Below are positions 23,522 through 34,664 of a DNA stretch of 64,000 nucleotides, piece by piece. The DNA is from Diploscapter coronatus. Taxonomy: Eukaryota > Nematoda > Chromadorea > Rhabditida > Rhabditidae. Position numbers and translations under genes: made by a program. Positions within the stretch are counted from its first letter, which is position 1. The number at the start of each line of letters is the position of its first letter. The DNA lies in assembly GCA_964036155.1 (NCBI GenBank), contig OZ038423.1, positions 33,061,249 through 33,125,248 on the forward strand, given 5' to 3'. The notes under the pieces are model-generated. The model was not told where the DNA came from. It was given only the letters and a program-made list of their open reading frames with translations, and did not search any database.

Positions 23522-26142
23522 CTAACCTGACTTTCTGCCGAAAGCCGCCTGAGGCCTGCATTCCTTCTCGATGTTGACGGGCATGAATTTGAGGCTTCGC
23601 ATTTCGAAATTCTGAAATTCTTTTTTATCTTCTCTAAAAATGAAATGAAGAACAAACCCTCAAAGGGCAGAACTCCTTGTCCTCGGGGCAACCCTTCGTC
23701 AAATGAGTGATCACGTGATATTTGTGATGGAAGGCGCTGTGGAACAGAATCTGAAAATATGGGACTTTCGGCAAAATGCTACAGTATCTTAAAATTGAAT
23801 TAGTTTCGGGATGAACTGTCTCAGGTTGTTACCATAGTTGATTTTCATCAATTTTGTGCAGACAGGGATAACTTGTGTTCATCATTGACAATTCACATAT
23901 TCGCAGCGGCAAAGTGACAAACGCACTACCACTAGACCAAACAGCCCAATCGTTATGGTCTGCTCACCCGCACTGAAGGCCCCTCATCAACCAGATCCCA
24001 CAATTCGACTGCGACAGAAGCCGTGTATTTGGGGAGACCGCCTCGAATGACTCTCTGCTCGTCTCCGAATGTGGTCAGTAGGGCAGCCACTGTCGTGTCG
24101 TGCTGAAATGCGGAAAAATGCAGAAGTCTCGAATGCATTCTGCAAGGAATGAATATGAGGACTCACAGCTGAATATGCGTAGTACTTGAGTCTGGCCATC
24201 CAGCTGCAGTCCTCGCCCGTGTTGTTCTTTCGATGGCAGGACAGCTTCTGTCGCATTTTGCTGACGATCGCTTTGAGCATTGAGCCTGCAATTCATGAGT
24301 TCTGCTGTTTCGTTCCTTCAACCTTTCCCCTCTCTGCTTTTGCATGCCTTTTCACTCACCCCCTCTGAGTCGAATCAACTCGGGCAGATACGGCTTGCTG
24401 ATTCCATAGATGTACATGTTGGTGAACTGCGACAATTCACGAATCTTGGTGGAGACTTGGGGAGTGAGCCATTCGGGCTGCGACATGTTGTAGATCAGCT
24501 GCAACAGAGAGCGCATTTACAGACAATAAACTGACAGACAGACAGACCTCGATGTGATGGACATCGTTGAGCGAGAAGATGGTTGGCAGAGTGATGTTTA
24601 TGCCCGTCTTCTCGGAGAGGAAAGCCAGGAATTGCTTGTTCTCCTCTTCGACTTTCCTGTATTCGGGAGAGGAAATGGCTTGATTGAAGAGCTCGTCTGC
24701 CCGGGGACAAGGCGCAAACACGTTCCCGATCTGCAATGATGCACTTTGTGAACATACAGAAATTTGATATTTCGAATTTTCCGCAGATTAGATATTTGGG
24801 GATCAAATTTGGAAGGAAGAAAATTGCAGATGAATTGTATTGACTGTATAGATTGACGTACATAGTCTTGATCGACATCGACGGTGTGCACAGGAATGGG
24901 CGTCCAGTCGTGGGGCCACCTGAAAATGAACATAGAGGTCTTCTGCCTATACAACTTGAAATAGCCAACCTGAAATAGTCTGGATAGTCGGTTCCATTCA
25001 CCCCTTCAGCGAACATTCCAGCCAGATTTGAGTATGCAGAGATGAGCGTTCTGTTCACATCCGTGCTGCGAATGTAGATCTGAAAAAAAAATCATTGCAT
25101 TTCCAAGCGATTTAGTCAATTCACAGACCTCCTTTGAACTGTATCTCCTGCTGAGGAAAGGACTGCTCGTGTTGATGTATGTGTTGAAGAGCTGTCTGCC
25201 CAGAGCATATTGCTGCCTCATTCCCAGCTGCAACTCACCAATTCATTCGCTTTTTTCGGACAACTAGGGAATCTTATGGCGCTAAGCCTCACAATGAAAA
25301 TATTCACCACTCATTTAGAAAATTTCAGTGTTTCATTCATCTCAGGAAATGGAGATGAATTTTAATGGAAGTTCAAACTACCTAACCCAAACCCTCCCTC
25401 TGCCTTCCCCCTAAAGTACTTTATTTCTCGCTTCTACCATGCAAGTAGCCAAATTATAAAGGCGAGTATTGATCGAAAAAAAAACTCTCATAGTAGAACA
25501 AGCGAAATCATAAACTGGCAACCGAATTTTGCAAAGTGATGAAACGCTGTGTACTTTGACAAGGAAAGTTCCCAAATAGGAGTTTTCGATGATGCTGATC
25601 ACGATCCTGAAGTCAAAAAGTGTCTAATCGCACTCTGGAGCTTTGCTTCTTTTCACTCGTATTTTGTTTGAGAGATGAACTGTTTTGCTTGTGAAATCAT
25701 GTATTCAAAAAGTGCAATAATATAAAGGAAGAAATCAGGTTCCATTCAAAATTCCAGGCCTCTGAGTGCGATTAGGCACTTTGTGATGTGATGATCAACG
25801 TGATCAGCTCAGCGTCATCGAAAGCTCCTCTATAGGAAAAGTTTCATCAAGATATGAGAGTTTCTATGTGAGATATCCAAATGACCCTTTTCTGCTGTAT
25901 TCCCAACCAACCTGAGTCAATTCACCCCATCCATTGGGCCAGCTCTCTTCTTTGTGCGGATCAGTCGGATATGTACCGGTGGGGGCCCTGTCGCCATGTC
26001 TCCATATGACTTGCAGAAAAAGCATCTGATCGCCCTTCTTCAATTTCCTCTGTCTGACGGGGATCCAGTCCTCCTTGGGAATATCGATCTCAGCCTTGAT
26101 CACCTGATCGTCCTCGGTGTCTGTCGACTCACTGCAATGCAA
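23522..26142 (-). CDS. Histidine acid phosphatase (lysosomal/prostatic type)
   Basis: Histidine acid phosphatases hydrolyse phosphate monoesters, usually in lysosomes or outside the cell. Ten exons keep phase: 25912-26131 (extended to an ATG at 26142), 25129-25227, 24970-25079, 24862-24919, 24548-24730, 24360-24498, 24167-24285, 23968-24102, 23658-23750 and 23522-23611. The catalytic [12 protein letters not shown] motif is complete, and the proton-donor motif appears as HDTTVAALL. Other family features are [11 protein letters not shown], the [12 protein letters not shown] block and a C-terminal [10 protein letters not shown] cysteine pair. The gene ends in RKSG, then a stop that is reached with or without a possible last intron. 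The N-terminus is incomplete: the first exon begins at a TTGCAG acceptor and the listed ATG gives no signal peptide, so an upstream signal-peptide exon between 26143 and 27403 is expected. A foldback repeat occupies the intron 25228-25911. Confidence 0.9.
25552..25850. repeat. Foldback repeat, family 6 copy 2, in a phosphatase intron
   Basis: The arms are about 25552-25640 and 25757-25850. The left reads TTTCGATGATGCTGATCACG then AAGTGTCTAATCGCACTC. The right carries GAGTGCGATTAGGCACTTTG and CGTGATCAGCTCAGCGTCATCGAAA in inverted order. The words GATCACGA, CTGAAGTCA and AAAAGTG also occur in the repeat at 16779-17133, so the two look related. Confidence 0.8.
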
Positions 26143-27403
26143 ATTGACTCAGTCTGCTTCTTTTACTTCACAAGGAATGTAAACTGTAAATCACAAGTTT
26201 TGCTTAAAACTGGTAGGTAGGTTACCTAAATCGAGTGCGCTGAACACGTTAGTTAAGTTAAAAAAAAACGATAAGGATCCCCAACAGATCCGCAATTTGG
26301 CTGCAAAATTGCCTTTGCTGCTGCAGCGAATAATGGCATTGTCAACGCTCGATTTTATAACGTAAACTAATTTTGAACCTTGTTGATGCATTGTGAAGTG
26401 AATAGTTGAAATTGGAAGCTGAACTGCAGAGCTATTCGGAGCCTTTAGCGTTTTCTGATTTGATTATCGTGATCAGTGTGTTCGATTAGGGGGGTTACCT
26501 ACCGAATTTGATCATGATTCAACGTTTATATACTGTTTATATTCCTTATTAGACTTACTCTAAGCAGACTGCCGAATGCCAAATGAATATGGATAGAAGA
26601 AATGGGAGAAGAGCGCGCATCACTCTGCAAATTGATTGACATTAGATTGTTTTTCCCTCATAAAGTGTTGACACGAATTACGGTCTCGAATATCTAAATT
26701 CGGAATTTAGAACGGTCAAAAGCATAAACTCCAAAATGATGATAAAAAGAAGCAGTGACAGGTGGAGTGAGCAATAGATCGAGTGAAAATGACCACGAAA
26801 ATGAAAAGTAGAGGCAGGTCACAAATCACAAACTGACAAGGAGTGGAGAGCCACCTGTTGTGCATTTGACAGCGGCAAAAACTAATCGAATCGGATTGAC
26901 AAAATGAATGGAGGGCGAGAGGAGAATTCTCGAGCCTTGTGTTCATTTTATCTCTGCTTTAATCTTCAGAACAAAACAAAACATTCCAATGCAAATATGT
27001 GTGATATTTCAGCCAAAACATCCTCATCCCACAAAATTCCAAGACAAAATAAATTCAGAGAAAAAATCGTTTATTTCATGGATGAATTTGACAATTGGCA
27101 ACTTGCATTCTGTAAGGGAAGACATCGTCGATCAGAGCCTGTAAATTGATAAAGTCTGCAATCTAAACAATTGTGTTTGTTGTTTGTATTCTGAGATCTG
27201 ATAGTGTGACTATCGGATCAGGGAGATGCGGTTTCAGCGTTAGATAGGTAATTCGATGGAGGTGTGCAACGTAAAAAATCAATCGATTTTGTAATGATAA
27301 TGGACTAATTTGTGGTATAAACTGATTATTTAAAAAAAAAATATATATATATAAATGTTAATTTAAAATACAAAATTAACAAGTTAGTCTTGTGTTCATA
27401 TAC
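26143..27403. other. Gap between phosphatase and M8 peptidase
   Basis: A first exon for the phosphatase (signal peptide) should lie here, but I could not identify one with the required phase. A hydrophobic minus-strand frame near 26716-26870 is a weak candidate. An A-run followed by ATATATAT occurs at about 27331-27352. Confidence 0.4.
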
Positions 27404-29125
27404 TCATCGAATAAGACTTGCCGTAATGAAAGGACAGTGCCTCGTCAATTGATCGACTGCCTCTTTCTCGACAGAAGACAATCGCTGCACGCTCAGTGGC
27501 ATCTGAAGTCCTAGTTCCTGTCAAAGCAGAAATGAATGCCAGACTCACAACATTGGCATTAATGGGTTCGCAGGTGGAGACAAACTGCATGGGAGCCCGA
27601 CGGGGAGACTGCAAATCCAAGAAGCAGATCTTCGCTTTGTTGACTCTTAATTCGGCCAGCGAACAGAACGGGAATGTTGTTTTGCGCTGCCTGACAAACA
27701 TCAGAATAAATAGTCTTCCTTGTAGTTACCACTCTTTTTCTCTTCTCCATACTATTTCTCAGCAAAAAGGGTAGTAACTGAGTGAACCGGAATAAACAAA
27801 CGAAAACAAACTGACCTCTGCATTTCGGCAATGTAATCGAAGCAGCTTCTTAACGCGAATTCGCACCCCCAATTTCTTCCATACCAATAACTTTGATTTT
27901 CCACTTCAATCACTCTTCTGTCTACTTTATACCATTGACTGTAACTCTGTGCATGTGCAGAGAACATTATCTAAAAGCTTACACGTTCCCAATGAATGTC
28001 GACTCGAGAATCGCTGCAGAAATCTCGGAGAAGTAGTTGAATCGAGACAGAAACGGAGTCATCAATTCATTCTAAATAAATTATGCACAAGAATATGTTC
28101 AAGCAGTAGAGCTTACTCCAAAAATGTATTCATTCAGATGAATTTTGGCAGTATTTTCGGCCTCAACCCCACGAATGTTGCTGCATCCAAAGTGTCGTTG
28201 AACTACTGGCTAACTTTCATATAGTTTCACAACAAATTGCATAAAATCAACGCACAACTGCAGCCTTGCTGTAGTCCATGTAGACTCTCGCGGCCTTCCT
28301 CGGTCCATTTCGAGTATTCCAAATGTATGTCTCGTCCTTCACAAGTGATTTTTTGTGCTCTTCAATGACATTCAAAGTGCCGAATCCCAGTCCATGCAGA
28401 ATTTCGTGTCGAAACAGATCGACAGTGTTGCCGAAGTCCTTCCAGTCGTTTTGCAGACAGATATTCATGATTGCCAAAATCGGTCAAAACATTGCGCTAT
28501 TTGAGGTTATCGAGTGAAGTAAAACCTCTCACCTCTTTCTCTGCCTGATTGGACAAGGCTTTGCAGCTGCGAGAATGCTTCTGTCTATTGCACAAACTGA
28601 CGGATCTTTCTAATTCCAATTTTTCAAGAAAATGCAAAAGAGCTGACCTCGATGAGAATTATGAAATTCACATTGTTTGCATTGAAGACTGTCGACTTTG
28701 ATACGGTAATTCTTTCTCGAATTAAGGTTTTCTGTACAAGTTTCTCTTCTAACCAAACAAATGGATAAACGAACCGTATTTGTCATGGCGCGCATCAAAT
28801 TGAGTGTAGAGAACTGTGAATAGGCAGGAAGACAATCAGTTATGTTGTCGATTGTCACTGGGCCTTGTGAAGTCGACACTACAGAAATGGCCAATTGCAG
28901 GTTGCTCAGAGCTTTGGCTATTCCTTCCTAAATGTTTGATCAACGAATGAACAAATGCGAGGTAATATAGACCTCGATATGAAATGGCAGCCTTTCATAG
29001 GCATTGATGAGCAGAATATTCAAATTGTCATAATCAAAGTCAAGTGGCGGCGAATCGGACAGAACGTAATTTGCTAGAATAGAAGACAGTGCACAAAATG
29101 CCAGAGTAAATTTGTGCCGATTCAT
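27404..29125 (-). CDS. Leishmanolysin-family (M8) zinc metallopeptidase
   Basis: M8 peptidases are zinc endopeptidases; the animal member LMLN/invadolysin acts in mitosis and cell migration. Ten exons keep phase: 28973-29125, 28775-28927, 28648-28731, 28533-28609, 28256-28484, 28117-28209, 27983-28071, 27816-27944, 27549-27690 and 27404-27517 (420 residues). The N-terminus is a signal peptide (MNRHKFTLAFCALSSILA). The zinc motif reads RHEILHGLGFG (HExxH). It is followed by VVQRHFGC, the third-ligand region KIHLNEYIFG, the Met-turn NELMTP and a cysteine-rich end (NWGCEFALRSC, FPFCSL). At 420 residues it is shorter than LMLN and probably secreted. The intron 28485-28532 apparently ends in TG. 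With that site the protein reads RPILAIMN, matching the family's RPIAGYxN. The intron 27691-27815 carries a small foldback. Confidence 0.9.
27723..27780. repeat. Small foldback, family 3, in an M8 intron
   Basis: The arms are GTTACCACTCTTTTT and AAAAAGGGTAGTAAC, with the central CCATACTATTTCTC. It resembles 62743-62798 and the centre of 58241-58330. Confidence 0.65.
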
Positions 29126-29515
29126 TGATTATGATAATGATCAAAGTGAAGGAATACATCGGCAAATGTCGTTTCTTTGAGACTTATTTCTTTCGTTTCA
29201 ATGAAAGCAGCACGAATGAATGAATCACCTTCTGTTTCAAACAATCATAAAATGATTAGCTCTCCCGTGTTTGTGAGAAGGAAAACACAAATTAACGACC
29301 ATCAAAGAAATTCAACAATTCCTTGTGAATAATAGCTCAATTGAATAACACATTTATTATGCAAAAATGCAGATAATGAGGTAATGAATGAATATGAACC
29401 AAGACACGTACAAGTATTTGTAAAGTGACTCGAATAGAAGTAGATCTCATTCGCATTGTCATTGATGATGAATAATGCTTCATAATTAAAGCTTCTTCTT
29501 CCTTCGTCTTGTTGT

Positions 29516-30584
29516 CTAATATCCAGGAGCAGTACGAGGGGGTGGGCAGTGACTAAATTAGAAGTTATATGTCTCCGCGCATGCAAAAATGAATAAGACA
29601 CGAGAGATACCTGCAGCCGCCACTATCTCCCTGAAAATTGGATCGTGATGAGATAATGGAAAATTCGATTTCTAATTTATGGAATGAACATCGACTTTTT
29701 CTCCAGTCAACAATACAAATTCGGGAAGTGTATTAGTTGGTAGAAAATAGTGCGCCTACCATCGGACCCATTGGACCTGGGGCACTAAAAATGATTCGTT
29801 TATGCAGAAAAGACATTAGTAATTTACCCAGCCGGTCCTGGACTTCCAGAATTGCCTAGAATTGAAACACTTCGTGCATTCAGATCGATGAAAATTCTCT
29901 ACCTGCTTGACCGTCGCTGCCAGGGTTTCCGTCTGCACCCGGCTGAAGGAATTCAAGATCATATTGCTGTTCTACAAAATGATGCAACGAACTGGCCCAG
30001 GTGGTCCTGCATTGCCAATTCCGCAACTACAGAAACTTCCTCCCACGTCGGCACTGCTTGGGCCTTGATTGTAGCCTCCACCTAAATGCAGAAACAGTGT
30101 AAGTGTATGAGATAGAGTATAACTTATTCGAGACATCAAGCAATCTAATGGATGTTCGATGGAAGTAGGACTGACCTGCACCACGAGCCTTGACGTGAGC
30201 CATTCTTCTGGGGCCACCCCATCGTTTGTATGAGGCCTCTCTCTTGATGCGAGAATCTACTCCCTTTACTGTTTCGAACTGCAACATTGACAATGCGTCA
30301 TGCATGCAGATAGAATGAATCAAGTAGGCTTACTCTATGGAATTCATCCCAGAGTCCGTCAGCCCGATGTTTGCAGAATTCGACATCGTCCTGGAGTGAA
30401 GACTGCACGTATTGAGTGTAATTGTAGAGCATCGGCACTGCGATGATGGCTGTCCGAGTGGCCACTGTCGAGACTGCGATACCTGAAGACAGGCACTGAC
30501 CATAGAAGAATGAGTGCGAGACAAACCGAAGAAGGCGAGTCGCTTGAGACCGTCGGCCTCGGTGAATTTCATTTTTTCCTCCAT
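29516..30584 (-). CDS. Short cuticle collagen with micro-exons
   Basis: Nematode cuticle collagens are secreted, cross-linked proteins of the exoskeleton. Nine exons keep phase: 30527-30584, 30334-30482, 30176-30278, 29993-30081, 29903-29966, 29828-29855, 29760-29784, 29611-29630 and 29516-29552 (190 residues). The N-terminal domain is classical: a membrane-spanning signal-anchor stretch (IAVSTVATRTAIIAVPMLYN), SSLQDDVEFCKHR, LWDEFHR. A furin-like RIKR site and the FCSCG cysteines follow. The triple-helix part is tiny: GPPGP, then QQYD, then a GADGNPGSDGQAG-type run and GPMGPMGDSGGC. The end, HCPPPRTAPGY, is the standard collagen tail. Typical family members have around 300 residues, so this one lacks most Gly-X-Y repeats. 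Exons of 20, 25 and 28 nt are unusual. The ATG abuts a GAATGCAG acceptor, suggesting trans-splicing. Confidence 0.92.
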
Positions 30585-31147
30585 CTGCATTCAATCAGCA
30601 GCCAGGGGAAAGACCAACCACCTCGTTAAATTAGATGTCAATTTATACGAACGACTAGAGATGCAGGGGAAGCGATGGAGAACGTTAACATTGTTTTGCC
30701 TGTGTTGCGTGAATGGGTTCGATATAACTGGCATTAACAGTGAAAGGCAAGGAAGGGCAAGATGCACTTCAACTGGTTTCCTATTATATCATCTGCATTC
30801 TGTACGCCTTATGCCATGTTTGTTGTTGCTGTACATCCTTCTCTCCTTGTCTGCTTGTCTGTACTGCGCGAGAAATCACGAAATAAATTCAAATAAAGAA
30901 AAACAGCACAGAGGAAAACGTTAAAATTGAGGCGATTGCACTGCGCAGCGAATGCATCCTCACAATTTGTTTGTGGGGCAATATGGACGATTCACAGAGA
31001 CAAGAAAAGGACATAAGGACACTAGCTGAAAACAATAGTAAATAAGCTAGTTGATAAGGAAGTGCGAAGTTGTACAGGAAATAGCATTGACGTAGACTGT
31101 AGTGGGAGTTTATTTGCTAGAAGAACTATTCGAGATCGTAACTCCTA
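30585..31147. other. Intergenic between collagen and METTL4 gene
   Basis: No exon is supported. This short stretch should hold the collagen promoter and trans-splice acceptor (GAATGCAG directly before the ATG at 30584), and the METTL4 3' UTR. Confidence 0.5.
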
Positions 31148-34072
31148 TCATTTATTTTCAAAAACAAGCGCACCGTTGTTATCTTCTGGCTGTTTGACGT
31201 GTTTGACGAAGCAGAGATCTGACTGACAGAGAAGAGGTTCGAACCCAACCGAGGTTGTGCAGGGCAGAAGACTTCGGGCGAACAATTCCAGCGTGCTGCA
31301 ATAGAAATGATCGTTTTCTACAGGAACTTACAGGTATTGTCTGAAACCCGCAAATGACTAGATGCTTTCTTGGCTTTAACGAAATGACAAAGCGACGAAA
31401 TGCTATAGTAGAATAGAAATTGCAGTGGGGAAGGAAGAATTTCGTTGTCTTGTCATTTTTTTTTTTCAAATTCAAGAAATAGTGTCGTCATTCCGATATT
31501 TCCAAACTACCGCATTGCCTCACTTCTTTGGATTAAATCCCATCGATTTGAACAAGTCGAGGAGAGGCGGCTTGCGCGAGTGCAGTCCCATTGGAACGCT
31601 GCAATTTTGGCATGTCAATTTGCGTGAATGAATGAATGTCTGACCTGGCAAAGATGAATCTACTGGGAATGGACTGATACTCGATTCGTGAACAGAGCAG
31701 CAGGACCTCGTAGGGCAGTTTGTGGTGCGACTTGAATTCACAGACAGGGTCGCCTTCCTTCGTTACCTGCAAAGGAATGAAATTTTGGAATCATTGCAGA
31801 AATTGCAGGACAGATCCAGGGAGAACTTTCGTCAGACTTTGTTCGCTCTGGAATGCGAACATTGAGAAATAGCGTGGCTCGATATGAGAGCGCAAGGAAG
31901 CACTATCCGCTGTACTCTTTTGCCGAACAACACTATTTCGCAATGTGGGAGAAATTTTTGAAACTCGGTAGTGCAGGTGCAAATTTCAGAATAAAAAAAC
32001 TGCAATTATGTGCACCTCATAAGGATAGCACTTTGCATGATGCGTTTGCTTGATAAGGGGTAGAGGAGGAGGAGAAGAACTATTGTGCAGATTACCTTGA
32101 GCCAAGCCCAGGTGGCAATGACATGCAGATTCCACCTATTCAAGTGCTTCTCGACTCTCGGCATGAGCCCCGTTGCATTCGAGATCCACATTGCCAAAAT
32201 GCCCCATTCCGAGAGCATTTCCATCGACAGGCTCTTCAGAATTGTCTGGTCCATTTCATACCTGAAACAATGTTGTTTTTGTAAGGGAAATGATTTTAGA
32301 ATTGCTACTTCTCGGACCATGATGTTGACAGCATGGAATGAGATGATGTGTTTATTCGAGAGAAGGAAGAAGATATGCACTTCGACTTTTCTCAAATAGC
32401 AAACTAGCGCATTTCCATGTTGCCAATCTTGATTGAGAGAAGCAGCTGTAATTCTGTAGATAATTTGACTAACGTTTCATTCCTTTGGACAGATCGATTG
32501 TACCAGGGCGGGTCTGCCACGATCAGGTCGAATGTGCAATCTGCAGGTCATTCATTGCGTTTCACATCTTCTCCTCCGGCTGCGTAATCTTTCTTCCCAA
32601 ACACTTTCTCGCTTTGTTCTCTTTCAAGCTTCGGGAGGAAAGATTACGCAGCTTCCTCTTATTCTTATTCATTCATTCATTCATTTATTTATTTAATCAT
32701 TTCTCCTTACCATTAATGCTGCAGAACTGACTGGTGTCAGTGGCATTGCCGATATGGAAAGTCGAATTGGGAGGTAGATAGATGGACAGGTCTGGTTGAT
32801 CTGAATGATGAGCAGAGCTGCTGGCTAAAATGGATGGAATTGAAAGAAAATGAGCTCTTGAAATGTTGGAGTAGTAATAATTGAGATAGACATGGAGAGG
32901 GTAGGGGTAAATTTAGCATCAAAATGATAAGCTCATCGAGATGATATTTTGACACCTAATCTGCCCTGCCACGTCCTACTCTTACTCTCTCCATGTCCAT
33001 TTCTCAATTTTTATTATTCCTCCGGCATATTTTAAGAGCCAGAAATTGCAGGAAATGGAGAGAAGTTACAAGAAGAATGGCTGATGGATGTTTCTATTTT
33101 CATCTCACACGAGTTTGAGACCCAAGAATTAATGTCTTAAAAAATTTGTAAGAAAATGTTTTCTATATTGTTTTTGAGGGAAGAGGAATACAGAAGGACT
33201 GCATTGCAGAGAAGTTGATTCAAATACATAAGCCTCAAAAATCGAGACTGAAGAATGTTTCTACAGAAATTTCACGAGATGAGAACTCATATGTAAGATA
33301 GGCATTCATTGTTGCTGCAAGCATGTGCTGTCATCCTGTCATCTCACCTCTCAATCGAATCTCAACAGCCTCTTCTTCCTCGTTTGCAAACCACGAATTG
33401 AGTATCGACAGCTCGCTCTCGGCCACGAACACTCTGAATTGGTCTGATTGAGTTATTTCATGTCTGCCACTTCTCTTCTACCTCTTGTGTTTGAGGCTGA
33501 CGATCTGAGTGGAAGGCATTGCTTCTGGATTGTAGAGTTTGGGAAATTCGGACAGAATTCTGAAACAGAAGCAACCAACTCATTCATGTCATTCCTCCCG
33601 TTCAACCCACTTCTTGGCCAACTGCCTTGCCTTCTGATTGTTGTCCCTCTCTGTCACATCGTAGAAATGCCCCACGGCTCTGCCAGCTTCTTGTATCTTC
33701 CCGTATATTGCTTTCACATGAACATACAGCTGCAATTCACCAATGCAGACATACTATTCCTCTTTCCATTCTCACCTCATTCAATCCTTCCTCCTGTGCT
33801 TCATTCTCTTCATGTTTTCTCTTCTTGCCCCGTCTCTTCTCTCCTCCGTTGCTCTGCCAGGCCTCGAATGCACTGTCCATCATGTACGGATTGTGTATAT
33901 CGTAGAGCGAAGGATCCACTGTCACTCTGCAATTTGCCCGTCGCCCCAATGCATTCTGCATTCCTTCCGCTGCCTGTTCGACCTACCCCAGATTTCTGTA
34001 GACGTCTGCATAGAAGACCTGTTCGTCGAGAATGGCGAATTTGCCTTGCTCGTCTGTGTGGATCACTGCCAT
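31148..34072 (-). CDS. damt-1: METTL4/DAMT-1 adenine methyltransferase (MT-A70 family)
   Basis: METTL4 homologues methylate adenine N6. C. elegans DAMT-1 was proposed as a DNA 6mA writer, and mammalian METTL4 modifies U2 snRNA; the true substrate here is unknown. Eleven exons keep phase: 33987-34072, 33776-33926, 33611-33729, 33482-33559, 33348-33433, 32711-32800, 32474-32540, 32096-32261, 31645-31766, 31524-31598 and 31148-31295 (395 residues; DAMT-1 is of similar size). A lysine-rich nuclear signal (KRRGKKRK) lies near residue 65. The catalytic motif reads FDLIVADPPWYNRSV. Later blocks match METTL4 specifically rather than METTL3/14: WAWLKVTKEGDPV, KLPYEVLLL, SVPMGLHSRKPPL and LELFARSLLP. 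All catalytic residues I can check are present. The start is the first ATG, 37 nt after a CTTTCAG acceptor. The next gene upstream (ZIP) ends about 590 bp away. Confidence 0.92.
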
Positions 34073-34664
34073 TCGACTGTTTGTCTCTGCACGCTATTGC
34101 AGCTGAAAGACGGGGGATTAGTTGTGCAGAGAAATCACAAATCACAACCAAAGATAACTTCGTCAGTGCTATTCTAAAGCATTGTCGTGCCAATAATCGT
34201 GAAAGCTAAATATCCGAAATAAAAAGTTTAATTGAAAAATTACCAAAAGAATAAATTATGCTCATATAATGCCGTACAAAACAAAGTAATACCATTTGTA
34301 AACAAGTTAATAGTAACCGGGAAAAATGAGGAAAGGGTGATTTGATTGTGCAAAATAAAGAGAAATAAAGAAACAACGAGCACAAATCCTCATGAATAAA
34401 TTAGAGACAACGAAAGCACACCAAATAAAGGTGAAATGAAAGCTAATTGAATGGAAGAATGGAAATAAATAAGTAGGGCTAACCCAAAATGAATAGAGAA
34501 TGGCACCTCCAGAAGTGAAAGAATCACAAAAGTTGTCATTCCTCTGCATGAAGGCGGCTTATTGCACTTCCCACTTTAACTAACTAGAGAATGATCTGCT
34601 AATCACAAAAGGACTATCAAGATAAAAGCTTGAGCTCTTTCATTTACAAAGTTTTTTGGACAAG
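34073..34664. other. Intergenic between METTL4 and ZIP genes
   Basis: No coding exon is supported. The stretch is AT-rich and contains the METTL4 upstream region and the ZIP 3' end. Confidence 0.5.

Noticed and set aside
23905..23960. tRNA-like stretch on the minus strand with GTCTAGTGGTAGTGCG
   Set aside because: It resembles a tRNA D-arm and internal A box, but no matching anticodon stem, T-arm or B box follows; at most a tRNA fragment.
31230..31245. GGTTCGAACCC, resembling a tRNA B box
   Set aside because: It lies within the last METTL4 exon, and the flanks do not fold as a tRNA.
33448..34209. 253-codon plus-strand open frame
   Set aside because: It is antisense to the METTL4 exons, and no motif is visible.
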